From NCBI GenBank assembly GCA_036346355.1, contig CM070580.1:67410854-67474853 (forward strand): a stretch of 64,000 bases of DNA. The letters run 5' to 3'. This document shows, in pieces, positions 45,999-58,339 of the stretch (positions within the stretch are counted from its first letter, which is position 1; the number at the start of each line of letters is the position of its first letter). Source of the DNA: Rhipidocladum racemiflorum. Its lineage: Eukaryota > Streptophyta > Magnoliopsida > Poales > Poaceae. The notes below the pieces were generated by a model. It worked only from the letters and a program-made list of their open reading frames with translations. It did not search any database and was not told where the DNA came from. Both the position numbers and the translations under genes were made by a program.

Positions 45999-47581
45999 TG
46001 TAACACCCCGGCATTTAATATGCCCGAATGCTACCAAACAAGTTAGCCAAAACCAAATATTTGCACCAATTTCTACGATTTTTAGGGAAACTCTGAAACA
46101 CAGCATAAGGAACACCTTGACCGAAAACCCTTCAACCAAAATGGCAAGCAACCAAACCAGTCCAAAAGCTTTTAAACACAAGCTCAGCATAAAAAGAACC
46201 ATCTCTAGTACTCCACTACGCTTTCCATTAAAAGACTTCAATAATTACTATCTACTTCCTGAGAAGCCCCAACACAAATAAATCAGAAACTTCACAACAA
46301 ATTCTTCCTCTAGTTACCAATCCCAACACTTTTAATTAGGGTTTAAGGAGCTTATCGAAAAAGGCACCCAACCAAAACTATATTGACATGACCCTCACGG
46401 GTCACCGAATCATAATACTTCTTAGTCTAACTTTGAAACATAGTACTTCAACAAAACTTTCAGCGAAATCAACATATAAATTTCATGCCACCTATATAAT
46501 CACGTCTCGACAACCGAACCTTATTCAGTTAAACAACGACTTCAACATGTAAATATTATCTCTACAAGACAAAGTTCATAACTAGGATTCCAAGGCATAC
46601 ATTCATTAAGGATAAAACTCTACGAGATAAAATTCGAAAACATGATTCGAAGGTATGTGTCTATATTTGTCATGATGAGATGCCATATGTTTATGTACAA
46701 ATGAGATATGATAATTGGTATAGTTGCATGCATGACATGAGATGGGGCGAGGGCGGTGAGAAAGTCATAACTAATCCGGGGAAGGTCGGTGAGAAAGTTA
46801 TGACTAGTCCGGAACGCCATTGAGTAAGACCTACATTGTGATTCCATTCACGTGGTGAATGGAAGCGAGGAGTAGACACCCTCCACCTTCGGGGTGGAAG
46901 GGGGGAGAGAGTGCACACCGACGGGTGTGTACTCAACCATACCGGTATGAGTTTCCAAGGAGATATGAGCATAACATTGCATTGCATTGCGATACATATT
47001 TAATGATGATGGTGTTGTTATGTGCTCAAGTATGAGATGTTATATGTGATGTAAGGTATTATTGTCTTGTAAATGATCTTGTTGTCCATTACAATATGCT
47101 TGCTGAGTTTTCGAACTCACGCTTGTGTTTTATGTTGTTTTTAGGTACTTTGAGATCGGCATGCGGGAAAAAGGGGTCTAGCTACACTTCTACACGTAGC
47201 TCCACCATCATAGTCCATAATTAATCACTTGGAGACATGATTTTAAGAATTGTGCCTTAAACTTAATGTATGGTTTAATTTAGCATCCTAGTGATTCCTT
47301 ATTTGCTTCGTTTTAGTTTATGAAGTGGTTGAGCGTGGTATTATTGGCATAATTTGATGATTTATCCATTTATGTTGATGTTTTAGATGTCGTGTGCTAT
47401 GATATATCTTGCCATGATATTGATATTGTGTTAATTCATGGAAAAACAAAGGAGATGCTGCCGAAATATCGGTTTTTTAGCATATGTACCTTTGCTGGAA
47501 TTAATGTTTAAATGTGGTATTTAGATGTTGTTTAGCTTATGTTTGGTAGCATTCGGGCATATTAAATGCCGGGGTGTTACA
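45999..47581 (+). mobile_element. 1583 bp solo LTR with 40-bp terminal inverted repeats; TSD AGAAG
   Basis: Begins TGTAACACCCCGGCATTTAA and ends with its exact reverse complement; the perfect inverted match extends for about 40 bp (through GAATGCTACCAAAC) and continues weakly inward. It is flanked by AGAAG on both sides (45994-45998, 47582-47586). A 5-bp TSD, TG..CA ends, the internal TGCTGAGTTTTCGAACTCACGCTTG (47100-47127) and the lack of any ORF favour a solo LTR. The long inverted ends would also suit a TIR transposon, but the 5-bp TSD and LTR motif speak against that. Confidence 0.7.
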
Positions 47582-47586
47582 AGAAG

Positions 47587-48741
47587 CCTCAATCTTGAGG
47601 GACTCGCAAGACACACAGGGAGCATCTCTAATTCTACCAACCTGGGCTTCTAATTTCTTCCTAAGTTCTTCGTGGATTTTGACCACGTCCTCCTTAACCC
47701 CAACACACAGCAAGCAACCATTTGGTGACTTAACTAGTAAGTCCTTAGCAAATTTAGCACACTTGACAGTCAAAGCATCATTGTCAAGTTTTAGTTGCTT
47801 ATAGCCCTCACATGAGCTGACTGGGTCCTTAGAAGCATATGATTCAAGTTCATCATTTCTAGCAGAAAGCTTCCTAAGGTGTGAGCTCATGGCATCAATT
47901 TTAGTAAGCAATTTAGGGCAATTTTCACAAGATGCAGTTGTGTGAGCATGAAGAAAACTAGAATCAGCAGGAATAGGATCAACAGAATATGTGCTAGCGT
48001 CCTTCGACCTAAGAGCCTCAAGATCAGAAACTACACTATCATGTAGGGTCCTTAGGTTCTCCAACTCCATAAGCAAAGCATCATAGAGAGTACAGCCATC
48101 AGAGTCTCGGGAGGAACATGATCTAAGTGAAGCTAACTCCCGAAAAAGGTACCTACTTCCGTCTCTAATTCTGCACACTTAGCTCTAGACTTGGAATGAA
48201 ATTTTCCTAGCTTGACAAAAGCATTATTGAGCTGGTCATAGGAAGGTACCTCCTCCATGTCGCTGTACAGCTCTATGGCATTGGAGGCCATGAAGCACAT
48301 GTCGGAGAAGTCGTCGCCATTCTTCTCTTGCGGTTCATCCTCGTCCTCATCGCTCCATGTCTCTGTGTCGGAGAGGTCCAGATCATCCAGAGCAGCAAGT
48401 AAGCGATGAAAGAGCTTCTTGCTCTTGGCGAACTTGCGGTGTTTCTGCTCTCGCGTCGGCTCGCGAGCTGGAGGCTTCTTGTTGCGGTTCTTGTCGATGT
48501 AGTCGTTCTTGCTTGGACCGCCTTGTTCGTTTTTTCCCTTCTCCATCTTTGGGCAGTTTGCCCGAATGTGGTTGGGGCCACCACACATAAAGCAAGTGAT
48601 CTTGCCGCTCCTCTTCCTATCTCTCACCCTCTTGTAAATGTTTGAAAATTTTCAAGCGACAAGAGCAAGCTCGTTTTCTGGAAATTATTCCAGAACGTCA
48701 TCTCTTACATCGCAAAGAGCGGGGAGAGAAAAACCAGAAGA
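47587..48741 (-). pseudogene. gag: Copia gag relic, second segment with zinc knuckle
   Basis: The zinc knuckle CFMCGGPNHIRANCPK lies at about 48590-48540, followed by a Lys/Arg-rich stretch and an acidic part (DLSDTETWSDEDEDEPQE). A long heptad-rich, probably coiled-coil region (48178-47587; ALLMELENLRTLHDSVVSDL, Cys pairs CENCPK and CVSCE) comes next. A frameshift lies near 48150. Frames on either side of both insertions line up when the insertions and duplicated target bases are taken out. Confidence 0.8.
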
Positions 48742-48746
48742 GAAGT

Positions 48747-49829
48747 TTTCCGGGTGCAGGCGTCCTGGCTGGTGTGGATCCCAGATTGAAGCGGACCGGG
48801 GTCATTCCTGCTGTCTTCTTGGGGCAACTGTTGGAGAAGTGCCCTGGCTCATTGCATGTGTAGCGTCTCTCACCGTTTCCTCGTTATCGCTCAAGCGGCG
48901 CTTTGGGCCGGAGCCGGGGTTTGATAATTCGTTGACGGGTTCGGCGCCGGTGACGTTGTCCTTGTTGCATTCTCGCGGTGGAATCAAAAGCGATTTGGCG
49001 TAACCCTCAAGCGTTGCTGCGCTCCCTGACGCGATCCCTGCTGTTGCATCCTTCGCTTCCGGTTCTCATCCAGTTCCTTGCGCTTATCTTCGAGAATGAG
49101 CACCTTGTTCACAAGTTCCTGAAAATCTGGAAAGGTGTGGGTGATCAGTCCCACCTGCAGTCCTGAGTTAAGTCCCTTCATAAAGCGAGACTGTCTGGCC
49201 TTATCTGTCGCTACGTCTTCAGGTGCGTAACGTGCAAGCTGTGTGAACTTATTCAGATAATCTGACACCGGTTGATTTCCTTGCTTCAGTGCCTTGAATT
49301 CTTCCTTCTTGAGGTCCATAATTCCCTCAGGCACGTGATACTGATGAAATGCAGCTGTAAACTCCTCCCAAGTGATGTCCTGAGGGTTCTCCCGCGTAGC
49401 GCAGAAGTTCTCCCACCATTATGCGGCGGTCCCTTCCAACTGATGAGAAGCGTAGAGTACCTTCTCATTTCCCATGCATTGGGTAATATGTAGCTTCCTT
49501 TCTATTGACCTTAACCAGTCATCGGCCTCCAACGGATTGGCATTCCCAGAGAAGGTGGGTGGATGAGTCCTCATGAACTCTGACAGTCTTGAGTTCTGGC
49601 GTTGTCCCTGATTGACTTGATTATTCTGATTAGCAGTGCCGTGAACAGTAATCTGTTGCATCTGCTGCATCATGGCATGCATCAACAGGGTCTGTGCAGC
49701 AAGAAAAGCCCCAAAATTCTGCATGTCAACTGGCGGTGCTGGCTGGGGTGCAGGTGCTCCATCATTGTGGTTCCCAACTGGGCGAGACCCACTTCCATTG
49801 CCTCCGAGGTTTCCGCGGGTGTTCACCAT
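48747..49829 (-). pseudogene. gag: Gypsy gag relic
   Basis: Starts MVNTRGNLGGNGSG (49829), Gln-rich QMQQITVHG, then the Gag domain: RTHPPTFSGNANPLEADDWL, SIERKLHITQC, FNQYHVPEG-like region and DYLNKFTQLARYAPEDV. A basic RKRRMQQQ stretch precedes a zinc knuckle near 48870 (CNEPGHFSNSCP). A stop near 49420 and a frameshift near 48985 break it. The knuckle is almost the last thing before the element ends at 48747. Confidence 0.8.
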
Positions 49830-50064
49830 CTGTCGATTACTCCAAGGTTTCAGAGATGAGAGGAAATAAGGATAGACAAGTGGTAGGGAAACTTATGCGG
49901 GGGAAAGTGTAACTCAAAAATCCAACTTTATTATTTAATAATAATAATAACTTGGTATGGTTGCTAACAATGCCTAAGGGCCTTGTAACACATACTGCAC
50001 ACTCAGCAAGCAATGAAAATCCAAATCGACTCTTACTGGAGTCTAACGCCTAAAGGGGTGACTC

Positions 50065-50711
50065 TTATTCTATAACGCGACTCAACGAAGGAGTCTCAAC
50101 TTCAAGACCTACGCTCACTCGTTGAGAAAACCTCCACTGCCTCCTCGGGGCGGGTGCGGCGGCATAGGCGCGACACAATCGCCATGCCCTGCAACTGCAG
50201 CTGTGATTGACGACGCGGCGTCCTCCTCTGGCTCGGAATCTGGCTGAGTGTGTGATGGTAGCATCCTCATCTTCTATCGGCTTTCGTTGAGCTCTGCTGT
50301 CTCGGCGTGGGTGGTGACGGAATACTGTGCCTTCCAGCTCTATGGAGTAGGTGCGAGCGATCTGCTGCATTGCTCGACGCGACACCTCCTGGCGGTGAAG
50401 TGGAAAGGGCGACTGAACTTCATCTTCTCTCGGGCATACACCGTGATCTTGACATCCCATCCTATGACCTGTCCTGCCTGCACGAGTGTAGTCCCTCGGT
50501 AGAGCGGTCTCTCAAAACCTCCAAGAAACTGAAGCATACGCCACAATTCAGCAGCGTAGCCTCCCTCACGCTCGGCGTAGTTGTTCTTCATCATCATCTG
50601 CCAGAAGACACTCGCGTAAGAACGCAACATTTTAAAATCAAAGTGGAAGACAAAAGGACTCAGCAAGGGGTATGAACAAGAAAGAAAGGGGTAAGTCGAG
50701 AATTCATTCAT
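50065..50711 (-). pseudogene. Leader ORF of gypsy element, unknown function
   Basis: Between PBS and gag. The frame 50711-50340 contains NYAEREGGYAAELWRMLQFL, RPLYRGTTLVQAG and GWDVKITVYAREK; a second frame (50460-50065) continues it after a frameshift. A related but more decayed stretch lies at the same place in the LARD-like element. I recognise no domain. Position suggests an upstream accessory gene of this LTR family. Confidence 0.45.
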
Positions 50712-50795
50712 TATCTTGACAACTTTTAACTTTAGAAAATAAGTTTTACACTCACTACGACCAATCTAACTATGGGTGAGCCTACAGTCAGTATG

Positions 50796-50807
50796 GCTCT
50801 GATACCA
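50796..50807 (-). other. Primer binding site (tRNA-Met type) of gypsy element
   Basis: Plus strand GCTCTGATACCA; TGGTATCAGAGC on the element strand, 4 bp from the LTR end at 50812. Confidence 0.9.
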
Positions 50808-50811
50808 CCTC

Positions 50812-53800
50812 TGTCAGGACCTGAATTTGCAAATCCGGACCCTCTGTGTATTCAGCACTAGTCCAGGAACGCGCTAGTGCACACAGTCTCAACATTGGTA
50901 AATATCACAATCATACTCAACGAAATAATAAGGTACTTTAATTAGTTAACCAAGCAGGTTGCTCGACCTTAAGGTCAAGTTACAAATATACGCCACGCAG
51001 GGCGAAACTTATTAAAAGAGAAATAATAGCAGCGGAAAATAAGATAACTTCGTGGCGCCATCCAGTGTACCACAGGCAACTGACTGGGCTCGCTCCCTAG
51101 ATAGACGGTTCCTCTTGGAGTTCCTCCTCCAAAGCTGGTGTATACTCTTCTTCAACTGATGTTGTATTGTGGCAAGGGTGAGTACTTGGTACTCAGCAAG
51201 TCATGCACAGAATGCAAACTAATATACTACATGCATGGCTTAGTACAAAGGAATAGCTCATGGTATAATTGCAGTAAAACAACATTTGACAAGTAACATA
51301 AGTAGATTCGAAAGCAGTAGAAACATGTATAAGATCAACAACTTTTCCAGGAGTTAAATAAACATCTTTCCCATTCCTAATCCACATTTCCATCAACGTC
51401 ATTATTAAACCAAACCAAACCTTTCAAGTACAAGTTATTTTCAAAAAAGTCTAACCCTTGACTGTAATTTCCGAGCAATGTCCAATGCCGCAGACACGGC
51501 TAATCGAATAGATTTTACACTCTGCAGAGGTTATGCACTTTACCCACAAGATGCAGCCAAACACCACAAAGGCTAGTGTCCGTAACAAAGTCTTTCGGAA
51601 ACTTATAACAGCACAAGTGGGCCTCCCCGGTTATTGCACACTAACCCTTCCCTTAGCGAAGGCGAAATTTAGGCCAATACACCGTTAGATGGGTACCTGG
51701 CCGCAGCCCAGGTACGCTCCCCCGTACAACCACACAAAAGGTATAGTTGACACCCCAAGGTCCCACATGTACGTTATTAGTGACTTAATCAACTAGGTCC
51801 GTCCCATTACAGACATGTGGTTGCACGTTTGACTCAGTTCAAAGGCTTGCAAGGTTAAGTCCTTAGGGTGACCAGGGCAAGACTACCCGAAGAACCAAAT
51901 CAACGTTCCCGGTGCCACAACAGGCCCACCCGATCATTCTTGCCACATGCCCTAGTCGAAAACTAGTTATCAAACCCCCAGTTGTTTACCACGCACCACG
52001 TGCCAAGTATTTCATCATCAACAACACATGACACTTCTCAAAAACAGGTTCCATATCTCATTAAGTCAAGGTTGTCATGTATTTGTCAAAAACATGTTAC
52101 GTGGCAAGGCTAAGCATACTACATCGGTCTAATTACCCATGTTGGCAATTTAGTAATGCCCAACTAATAATCCACAACTAGGGTGACAAGGGGTCATGGC
52201 ACATAAATAATAATCAAGGTGTCATAGTGCAAAGTTAGCATTTAACTAATTTCCCCAAAATTAATTAAAGCATTTTCTAATTAAACTAGCATGCAATAAA
52301 TTAAATCAAAATAATTTCAAAATGGGATCAACATGGTCAAAGCACAACTTGCCTTCAAAGAGTACTTGTTCTTGGTCTTGAGCTGGCTCCTGGGTCAACA
52401 CTTCACCTTCGAAGCCTTCGAGCACTTCAACGTCTACTCGTAACGCGTGCAAATAGCAATCAATAAATAAAATAGTATACAAGAGTGTTCAAAATTTCAA
52501 ATAAACTTCATAAATAGAGAGAGCACATTTTTATAAATTTTTAGAAACTGGAATCGTCCAAATCGGAGTTAAAATGCAAAAGTTATAATCGTTTAAAGTT
52601 TAAAGAAAACATTAATTAAATATAAACAGAGAAATATTCATAATCAAAAATTAATTAAAATTCATATTTGAGTAAGACTCATTTTTAAGAAAATTTAGAA
52701 ATTTGAATCACCCAAATCGGAGTTGAAACGCAAAAGTTATAAGCGTTTGAAATTTGAATCTATATTTAAAAATCAATAAACCGAATTAAATAAATAATTT
52801 CATTTTCGGAAAATGATTTATTGCGTCAGCATGACACGTGGACCAATCATACGCCGCCACGTCGCCTCGGGTCCATGGAGCGGCGCGACGTTCGGCTTTC
52901 GGCCCACCGTGGATCGGCCCACGACTGCGTGTGCCTCTGACAGGTGGGCCCCTCGGGTGACGTCAGCGCACGGCTCGGCCGAGGGCTCTGACAGCTGGGC
53001 CCCACCGTGATGTCAGCATGACATCATGGGTGACGTCATGGTGCGGTTCGGCGGTCACTGAAGCGCGGGTCCCACGCTAACATCACGTGCTGACGTCAGC
53101 GGTGATCGGCATGACCGCTACGACGCTGGCATGGCGGTGACTGCTACGATCGCGATAAATAAATTTCTTCCGGCCACGTGGCTAGATCTCGCAACGGCCC
53201 AGATCGGATCTAACCTCACGCGTTTGGAAAACAACGCGGTTGATCTGGACCGTTCGATCTTGATCAAACGGTCAAGATCCAATCTAAAGTTACAACGTGG
53301 GCTAACCCTAGCCGTACGATCTAGATTTAACGGCTGAGATCTATCCAAGCACGGTGCAGTTACGGCTACGTGGTGTGATCTAAACCGTTGGATCTAGATC
53401 TAACGGTTGGAAACAGATCTAAAAACTAAAACGTGAAAAATTACCCGAGGATGACGTGGACGAATCTGGGCCCTCGGATCTTGATCGGACGGTGAAGAGA
53501 GCTCGGGAGACGGCGATGGCGTGCAGCGGGGCTAGCAGACCGGAGTTGGGGACGATGAACACGGCAACGGCGTTGCGGGGCTCCTCAGGCGGAGTGAGTG
53601 GTAGTCTCCGACGCGTCTCGTCCATGCGGTTCCGGATCTGGGCTCAGTGGCGGCGGAGGACGGCGGACGGCGGCGGAAACAACGGAGAACCGCGGCGGAA
53701 GCCTAACCCAACTACGGCGAGCGATTGTGGCGCAACCACGGCGGCTCAGGCTTGATGGACTAGGGCTACGGGTGCGCAATGAAACGGAGAACACGATAGC

Positions 53801-54458
53801 GGCGGCGACGCATTAAATACCCCCTTGACGTCCGTGTTATGCGCGGAAAACGAGGGCCCACGCACGGGCGGCGGCGGAATCCGAATCCAATTCGGATTGG
53901 GTTACGTGGCTCAACGTGGACCGTTGGATCAAGATCCAACGGGCACGGGGTTTGGGCTCGGGTCTGGCTTGGCGACCTGGCTGGCTCGATCGGGTCCGGT
54001 TCGGGTGACGTGGCACAATCTTGGCCGTTGGATTTCGATCCAACGGTCACGCGGTTAGGGTTATGTTTGGCTCGGGTCCGGCTCAAACGCGGCTCGGGTC
54101 GGGCTCGAGTCCAACTCGGGTTTGGGCTCGGTCGGATGAACAGTGCAAACCCGATCGATTTTTCCAGCCATTAAATATTCAAATTAATTCCTAGAAATTC
54201 ATTTAATTCATTAAAAATAGCAAAACACTCAGAACAATTCCAGAAAAATTCTAGAAAATATTTTGGAACATTTTGGACTCAAATAAATTATTTCCAACAA
54301 AATTTTATTTGTAAAATTAAATCCTTTAATTATTTCAAAAGGGAAATAAGTTCAAATAAATTCCAGATAAATCCAGATAAATCCCAGAAAATTCCAAAAA
54401 TTCACAAAAGTGCCAATTCTCATTTAAATTCATGAAAAGCAAAAATTGGGGTGTTACA
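50812..54458 (-). repeat. LTR (3647 bp) of the truncated gypsy element
   Basis: Element-strand ends TGTAACACCCC (54458) and CAGGTCCTGACA (50812). GC-rich between 52810 and 54140 with repeated GGCTCGGGT and ACGTGGC/GACGTCA words; open frames there are chance. Element-strand motif ACTCACCCTTGC near 51180. Confidence 0.85.
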
Positions 54459-54463
54459 GAAGT

Positions 54464-55139
54464 TAAGTGAGGGTCCTGAAGAGGAAGACCCGATGGGATC
54501 AGTAACCAAGGCCATCGATTGGGATTTCGTCCTACGAGCGACAATGTCGAGCTCATGAGTCTTGAGATGGGAATACAACCCATCAAGAGTCAAAGTGGAC
54601 AAATCCGTGTGGTCCGTGATGGTGGTTACCTTCATATCCCAAATACTCAGATCGAGTGCTCTAAGAAAATGCCTCGCATTCTCCGAATCAGTGTATGAGC
54701 AACCAACTGATCGGAGATTGCTGAGGATCTTTGCAAAACGAGCAAAGCACTCATCGAGGCTCTCACCAGCGTGCTGCTCAAACTTGTTGTAGTCACGCTT
54801 GAATTGATCCTGTCTCACGGACTTGATCTGAGTGGTGCCCTCATGGTAAGCATTGAGGGTCACCCAGATCTCGTGAGCCGATCGTAGGTGAGAGACACGA
54901 TCATACTCACTGCGGCTAAGTCCCTGTATGAGGAGGTTCTTGGCCTTAGCGTTTGCCTCAACGTCAGCCATGTTTGCGGCGTTGACGTTCTCATCGGCCG
55001 GAACCTCATACGGGTGCTTCACCTTCTGCCATAAAGAAAAGCCCTGGGCAGTGATGTATGTCTCCATCTGAACATTCCAGAACGGATAATCAACTCCAGC
55101 AAAAATTGGAGGCTTAGTTGAGTATTTGTCTATCGCCAT
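54464..55139 (-). pseudogene. gag: Copia gag relic, N-terminal segment
   Basis: Begins at ATG 55139 (MAIDKYSTKPPIFAG). The frame contains PFWNVQMETYITAQGFSLW, KNLLIQGLSRSEYDRV and the retrotrans_gag block LNAYHEGTTQIKSVR..QFKRDYNKFEQHAGESLDE. The frame is open until the gypsy insertion at 54458. Confidence 0.88.
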
Positions 55140-55181
55140 GGCTCTTGAGATCGGTCAAGATGTATGAAAGAGCAAAACCGG

Positions 55182-55193
55182 GCTCTGATACCA
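55182..55193 (-). other. Primer binding site (tRNA-Met type) of copia element
   Basis: Plus strand GCTCTGATACCA, 2 bp from the inner LTR end TGAAATATCGG at 55196. Confidence 0.9.
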
Positions 55194-55195
55194 AT

Positions 55196-56452
55196 TGAAA
55201 TATCGGAATGGCGATCAGAGGGGGGTGAATGATCCCAAAATAAAACTTCCCCACCTACTGGACAAATAGCATCCAACTAAAACCTCTTTTGCAAGGAATA
55301 AAGAACCCGGAGCAAAAATTCTCTCCTAGAGCAAAAGAAAAAATATGTGATCTAGGCTTGCTCGTGGGATTTTGAAGATCAAGATGAACTTGGATACCTT
55401 CCCACAAGTCACGGCAAGCTAGAGGTCACGATCAAACAAGAATTCATCAATGGAAACATAAGAGATCGGTTTCTCGCAAAACTCGGAACAAGGATTGCCT
55501 AGAGGATTGGGATATGATCTAAGTGAAGACTCATCCAATCAATCTCTCATCCTTGGCACTAAGAACCAGAAGCAAGTAGAAGGAGGGGAGGCAGATCCAA
55601 CTTGCGGAATTTAAATTGCGAGAATGTAAAGACTGGATTTAAATTACGTAATGTAAAGACTGAATTTAAATTGCGTAATGTAAAGACATAATGTAAATGC
55701 AGAATTTAAATTTAGAGTGGAGAGAATGTTTTTGTATTTCTTTTCTTTGGAAGTTTTTACAAAGCCTCACTTCATGTGGGCAAAGCTCAAAGGAGCACCA
55801 AAAACTTCAGAGAAGAAGGGCACCCTTTCCCCTCTATTTATAGTGTTCTAGGATCAATTCCCACCCTTGGATGTCTTGCTTCAACCCTAAGCTAACTTCC
55901 AAGGGTCAAGATTTGATCCCACACTTTCTCTCACATGGGTTGCACTGCTTCACTTTTACACATGCTTTCTCAAAGCATCTTTAAGTGATCCGCTGCAAAT
56001 GCCCTTGCCTTCCCGATTTTCTGTGAATTTTTATGTTGCTCAAATGAAAAACTTATCAACATGAAAACGATGCGCCTTGAAATTATTTACAACTTTCATG
56101 CAGACCAAATAATTTTTCAAGCACGGGAAGACCTCCAAAATCGCGAATTACAGAACGGTCTGGCGCAAATGCGATTTTCGCAAAGATTGGTCTGGCGCAA
56201 ACATGATTTTCTCTATTTGTAAAACCACTTGGACCGGCGTAAACATGATTTTTCACCCTTTGGTCTGGCGCAAATGTGAAACTCTCTGTTTGCAAACCTT
56301 TTTGGTCCAGCGCAAACGTGAAACTCTCTATTTCTTGACCCGATGAAAAAGAGATGGTCTGGCACAAGTGTAAAGTCATTCCTAATTTGGTCCGACGCAA
56401 ACATAGGTCATTTATAAACTTGGTCCGGCGCAAAAGGAAAACTCTCTGTTAC
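55196..56452 (-). repeat. 5' LTR of copia, truncated and with internal deletion
   Basis: Matches 38060-39887 except that the segment equivalent to about 38872-39420 (one copy of the ~190 bp duplication and its left flank) is missing. It stops at CTCTCTGTTAC (56452), ~145 bp short of the LTR end seen in the other copy, so the outer terminus and TSD are lost. Confidence 0.85.
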
Positions 56453-58111
56453 CCACTCGGAATGGAATGGCGAGAAGTCGCGGCCACCGCTAAGATCACA
56501 TTCCCTGAAAAACCATATATGCATTCATCTCAAAACAATGCAAATCATGGTTCAATGACAAATGACAATAACACTTTTGCTCTTAAGCTTAACCCCTCTT
56601 TAAACATGCTCTGGAGACCCATTAATCCATTCACAACTAATCCAACATAAATTCAAATCTTGCACTTGAGCCAAACTACTGCCACACCGGACAGCAGCCA
56701 CTAAAACAATCATAACTTTTGATTCGCTTAAACAAATTGAGTGAACTCAGTCTCTAAATGACCACAAGAGGATAATCTATAGTTATCCCATACCCATTCA
56801 TACTGAAGATACATCAATCAATTCTAGATTTGCAATGAACAGAGAACCATTGCACTAACTCTAATTCTGGACAGTTTGCACTAAAACAATCATATCTCCC
56901 AAATGGCTAAACCAAATTTGGAGTTCTTATGCTCTAAATGACCACAAGAAGATAATCTACAAGTATTTTATACCCATTCATGCTAGAGATATATCAATCA
57001 TTTCCAAATTTGTAATGAACATCAATCAATTGCATTAACTCTAATTCTGGATAGTCTACACTAAAATTAGCATATCTCCCAAATGGCTAAACCAAATTTG
57101 GAGTTCTTGTACTCTAAATGACCACAAGAAGATAATCTACAAGTATTTCATACCCATTCATGCTGGCGATGCATCAAGCAATCTCAGATTTGTAATGAAC
57201 AAAGAACCCGAGCTGCCCCCAAACTTCTGAATTTCAGTTTGGGATAGCTCACTTCAACATATAGTATAACTTTTGATTATTGAATCCAAATTAAGAAAAT
57301 AAATATATTTTCTTAATCTACAGGAAATTCCCCATCTATCTCTATTCAAATGAAAATTCCAATCCAGCATGCATCTAGCTTTAATTAGCAGTTCAATATT
57401 ACATCTACCAACACATGCACATTCTGGACATCTGGCATTAAAATGGGCATAACTTTTGATTGGCTAAATGGAATTGAGTGTTCTTGAGCTCTAATGAAAC
57501 TTAAAAATATGAGCTACAACTTTCTCGACAACCAAAGATTCAGGAGATGCTTCTAACTGCCTCAAACCGTAGCTCCAAAATCGGTTATTGTAATAGCTCG
57601 AAAAACAGAAATCTCCCTCCAACCCTATAGCCATTTTCCCTCTAAAATACCTCAAATCTAGGAACCCTAGAGCCATCCAGCTAGTCAAGAACCTCCATTA
57701 GAGCAGCAAAAACAAGCCCAAGCTATACATTCACATACCCAAATGGGGGAGGAAGAAGAAATGTAGTTCGGCCAAGGGGTGCAGCTCGAGGGGAGGAGGT
57801 GCCGTGGGGGGAACTTGCTGCAGCCTTGGGGGGGAGGAGGAGGAGGTGGAGGTGCCATGGAGGAGGGCTTGAGGCCAGGAAGGAGCAGAGGAGGAGGCCA
57901 TGTCGTGGAGAGAAGCCCAGAAGGAGCTCACGGGTGGGGGAAAGAAAAGAATTCAGGTGAGGGAAGGGTGGAGCCAGGAAGTGGGAGATTTGGGGGGGAC
58001 TAGGAAAGAAAACTCTCACAGAGACAACAAATAACCCTGCAGATCACAGGAATGTCCACCAACACCCGGACTGAGAATTCCAAGACTCAGAGAAAGATCT
58101 GCGATATTACA
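56453..58111 (-). repeat. Right piece of the ~2.36 kb solo LTR
   Basis: Contains three imperfect ~170-190 bp tandem repeats at about 56690-57210, each with ATGACCACAAGARGATAATCTA. 57720-58010 is G-rich. It ends GATATTACA at 58111 before AGTTT. Its short frames are not genes. Confidence 0.65.
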
Positions 58112-58339
58112 AGTTTGCTTTATATTAGTTTTGTTCTAAGGACGATGTATCCCATCGGCCATAAACCAGAATTATCCGCAATGAGTTACTTGGACCTCCT
58201 AATTTCAATCAACCAACAATTTTAGTTGACTGCAATGAGTCAATTAAAGCCCTTAGCCTATTAAGATTCAACCCAAACACTTGGGTAATTTTTCTTTAAT
58301 TATTTTCCATTGATCGCATTAGTAAACAATACTCCATCT

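Larger units (their letters stand above)
48747..54458 (-). mobile_element. Gypsy element with a single LTR, truncated interior and intact TSD GAAGT
   Basis: Element strand: LTR 54458-50812, PBS, leader ORF, gag, then an abrupt end at 48747. GAAGT occurs on both sides (48742-48746 and 54459-54463). There is no 3' LTR, PPT or pol. The LTR terminal region and PBS resemble the LARD-like element at 1-10408, and the LTR fragment 19987-20991 is the same family. Confidence 0.75.
38060..56452 (-). mobile_element. Ty1/copia element (SIRE/Maximus-like), disrupted
   Basis: 3' LTR 38060-40034, pol and gag on the minus strand, PBS complement at 55182-55193, 5' LTR 55196-56452 (truncated at its outer end). 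Domain order gag, protease, integrase, RT, RNase H is copia. The gag is interrupted twice, at 45999-47581 and 48747-54458, by younger insertions with perfect TSDs. The long gag with coiled-coil stretches and a ~1.8 kb non-coding tail after pol favours the SIRE/Maximus lineage (inference). Frameshifts make it non-functional. Confidence 0.88.
37364..58111 (-). mobile_element. Solo LTR (Tekay/Del-like) with copia nested inside; TSD AGTTT
   Basis: Outer ends TATAACACCCCGGCACC (37364) and GATATTACA (58111), flanked by AGTTT at 37359-37363 and 58112-58116. The host is the Tat-type element. After removing the copia insertion (38060-56452) the LTR is ~2.36 kb. It contains no PBS, PPT or interior. On the minus strand, 37800-37850 reads TTGTTGAGTCTTGGACTCACACTTG, the motif common to other LTRs here. 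The expected TG start has become TA. Confidence 0.75.
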
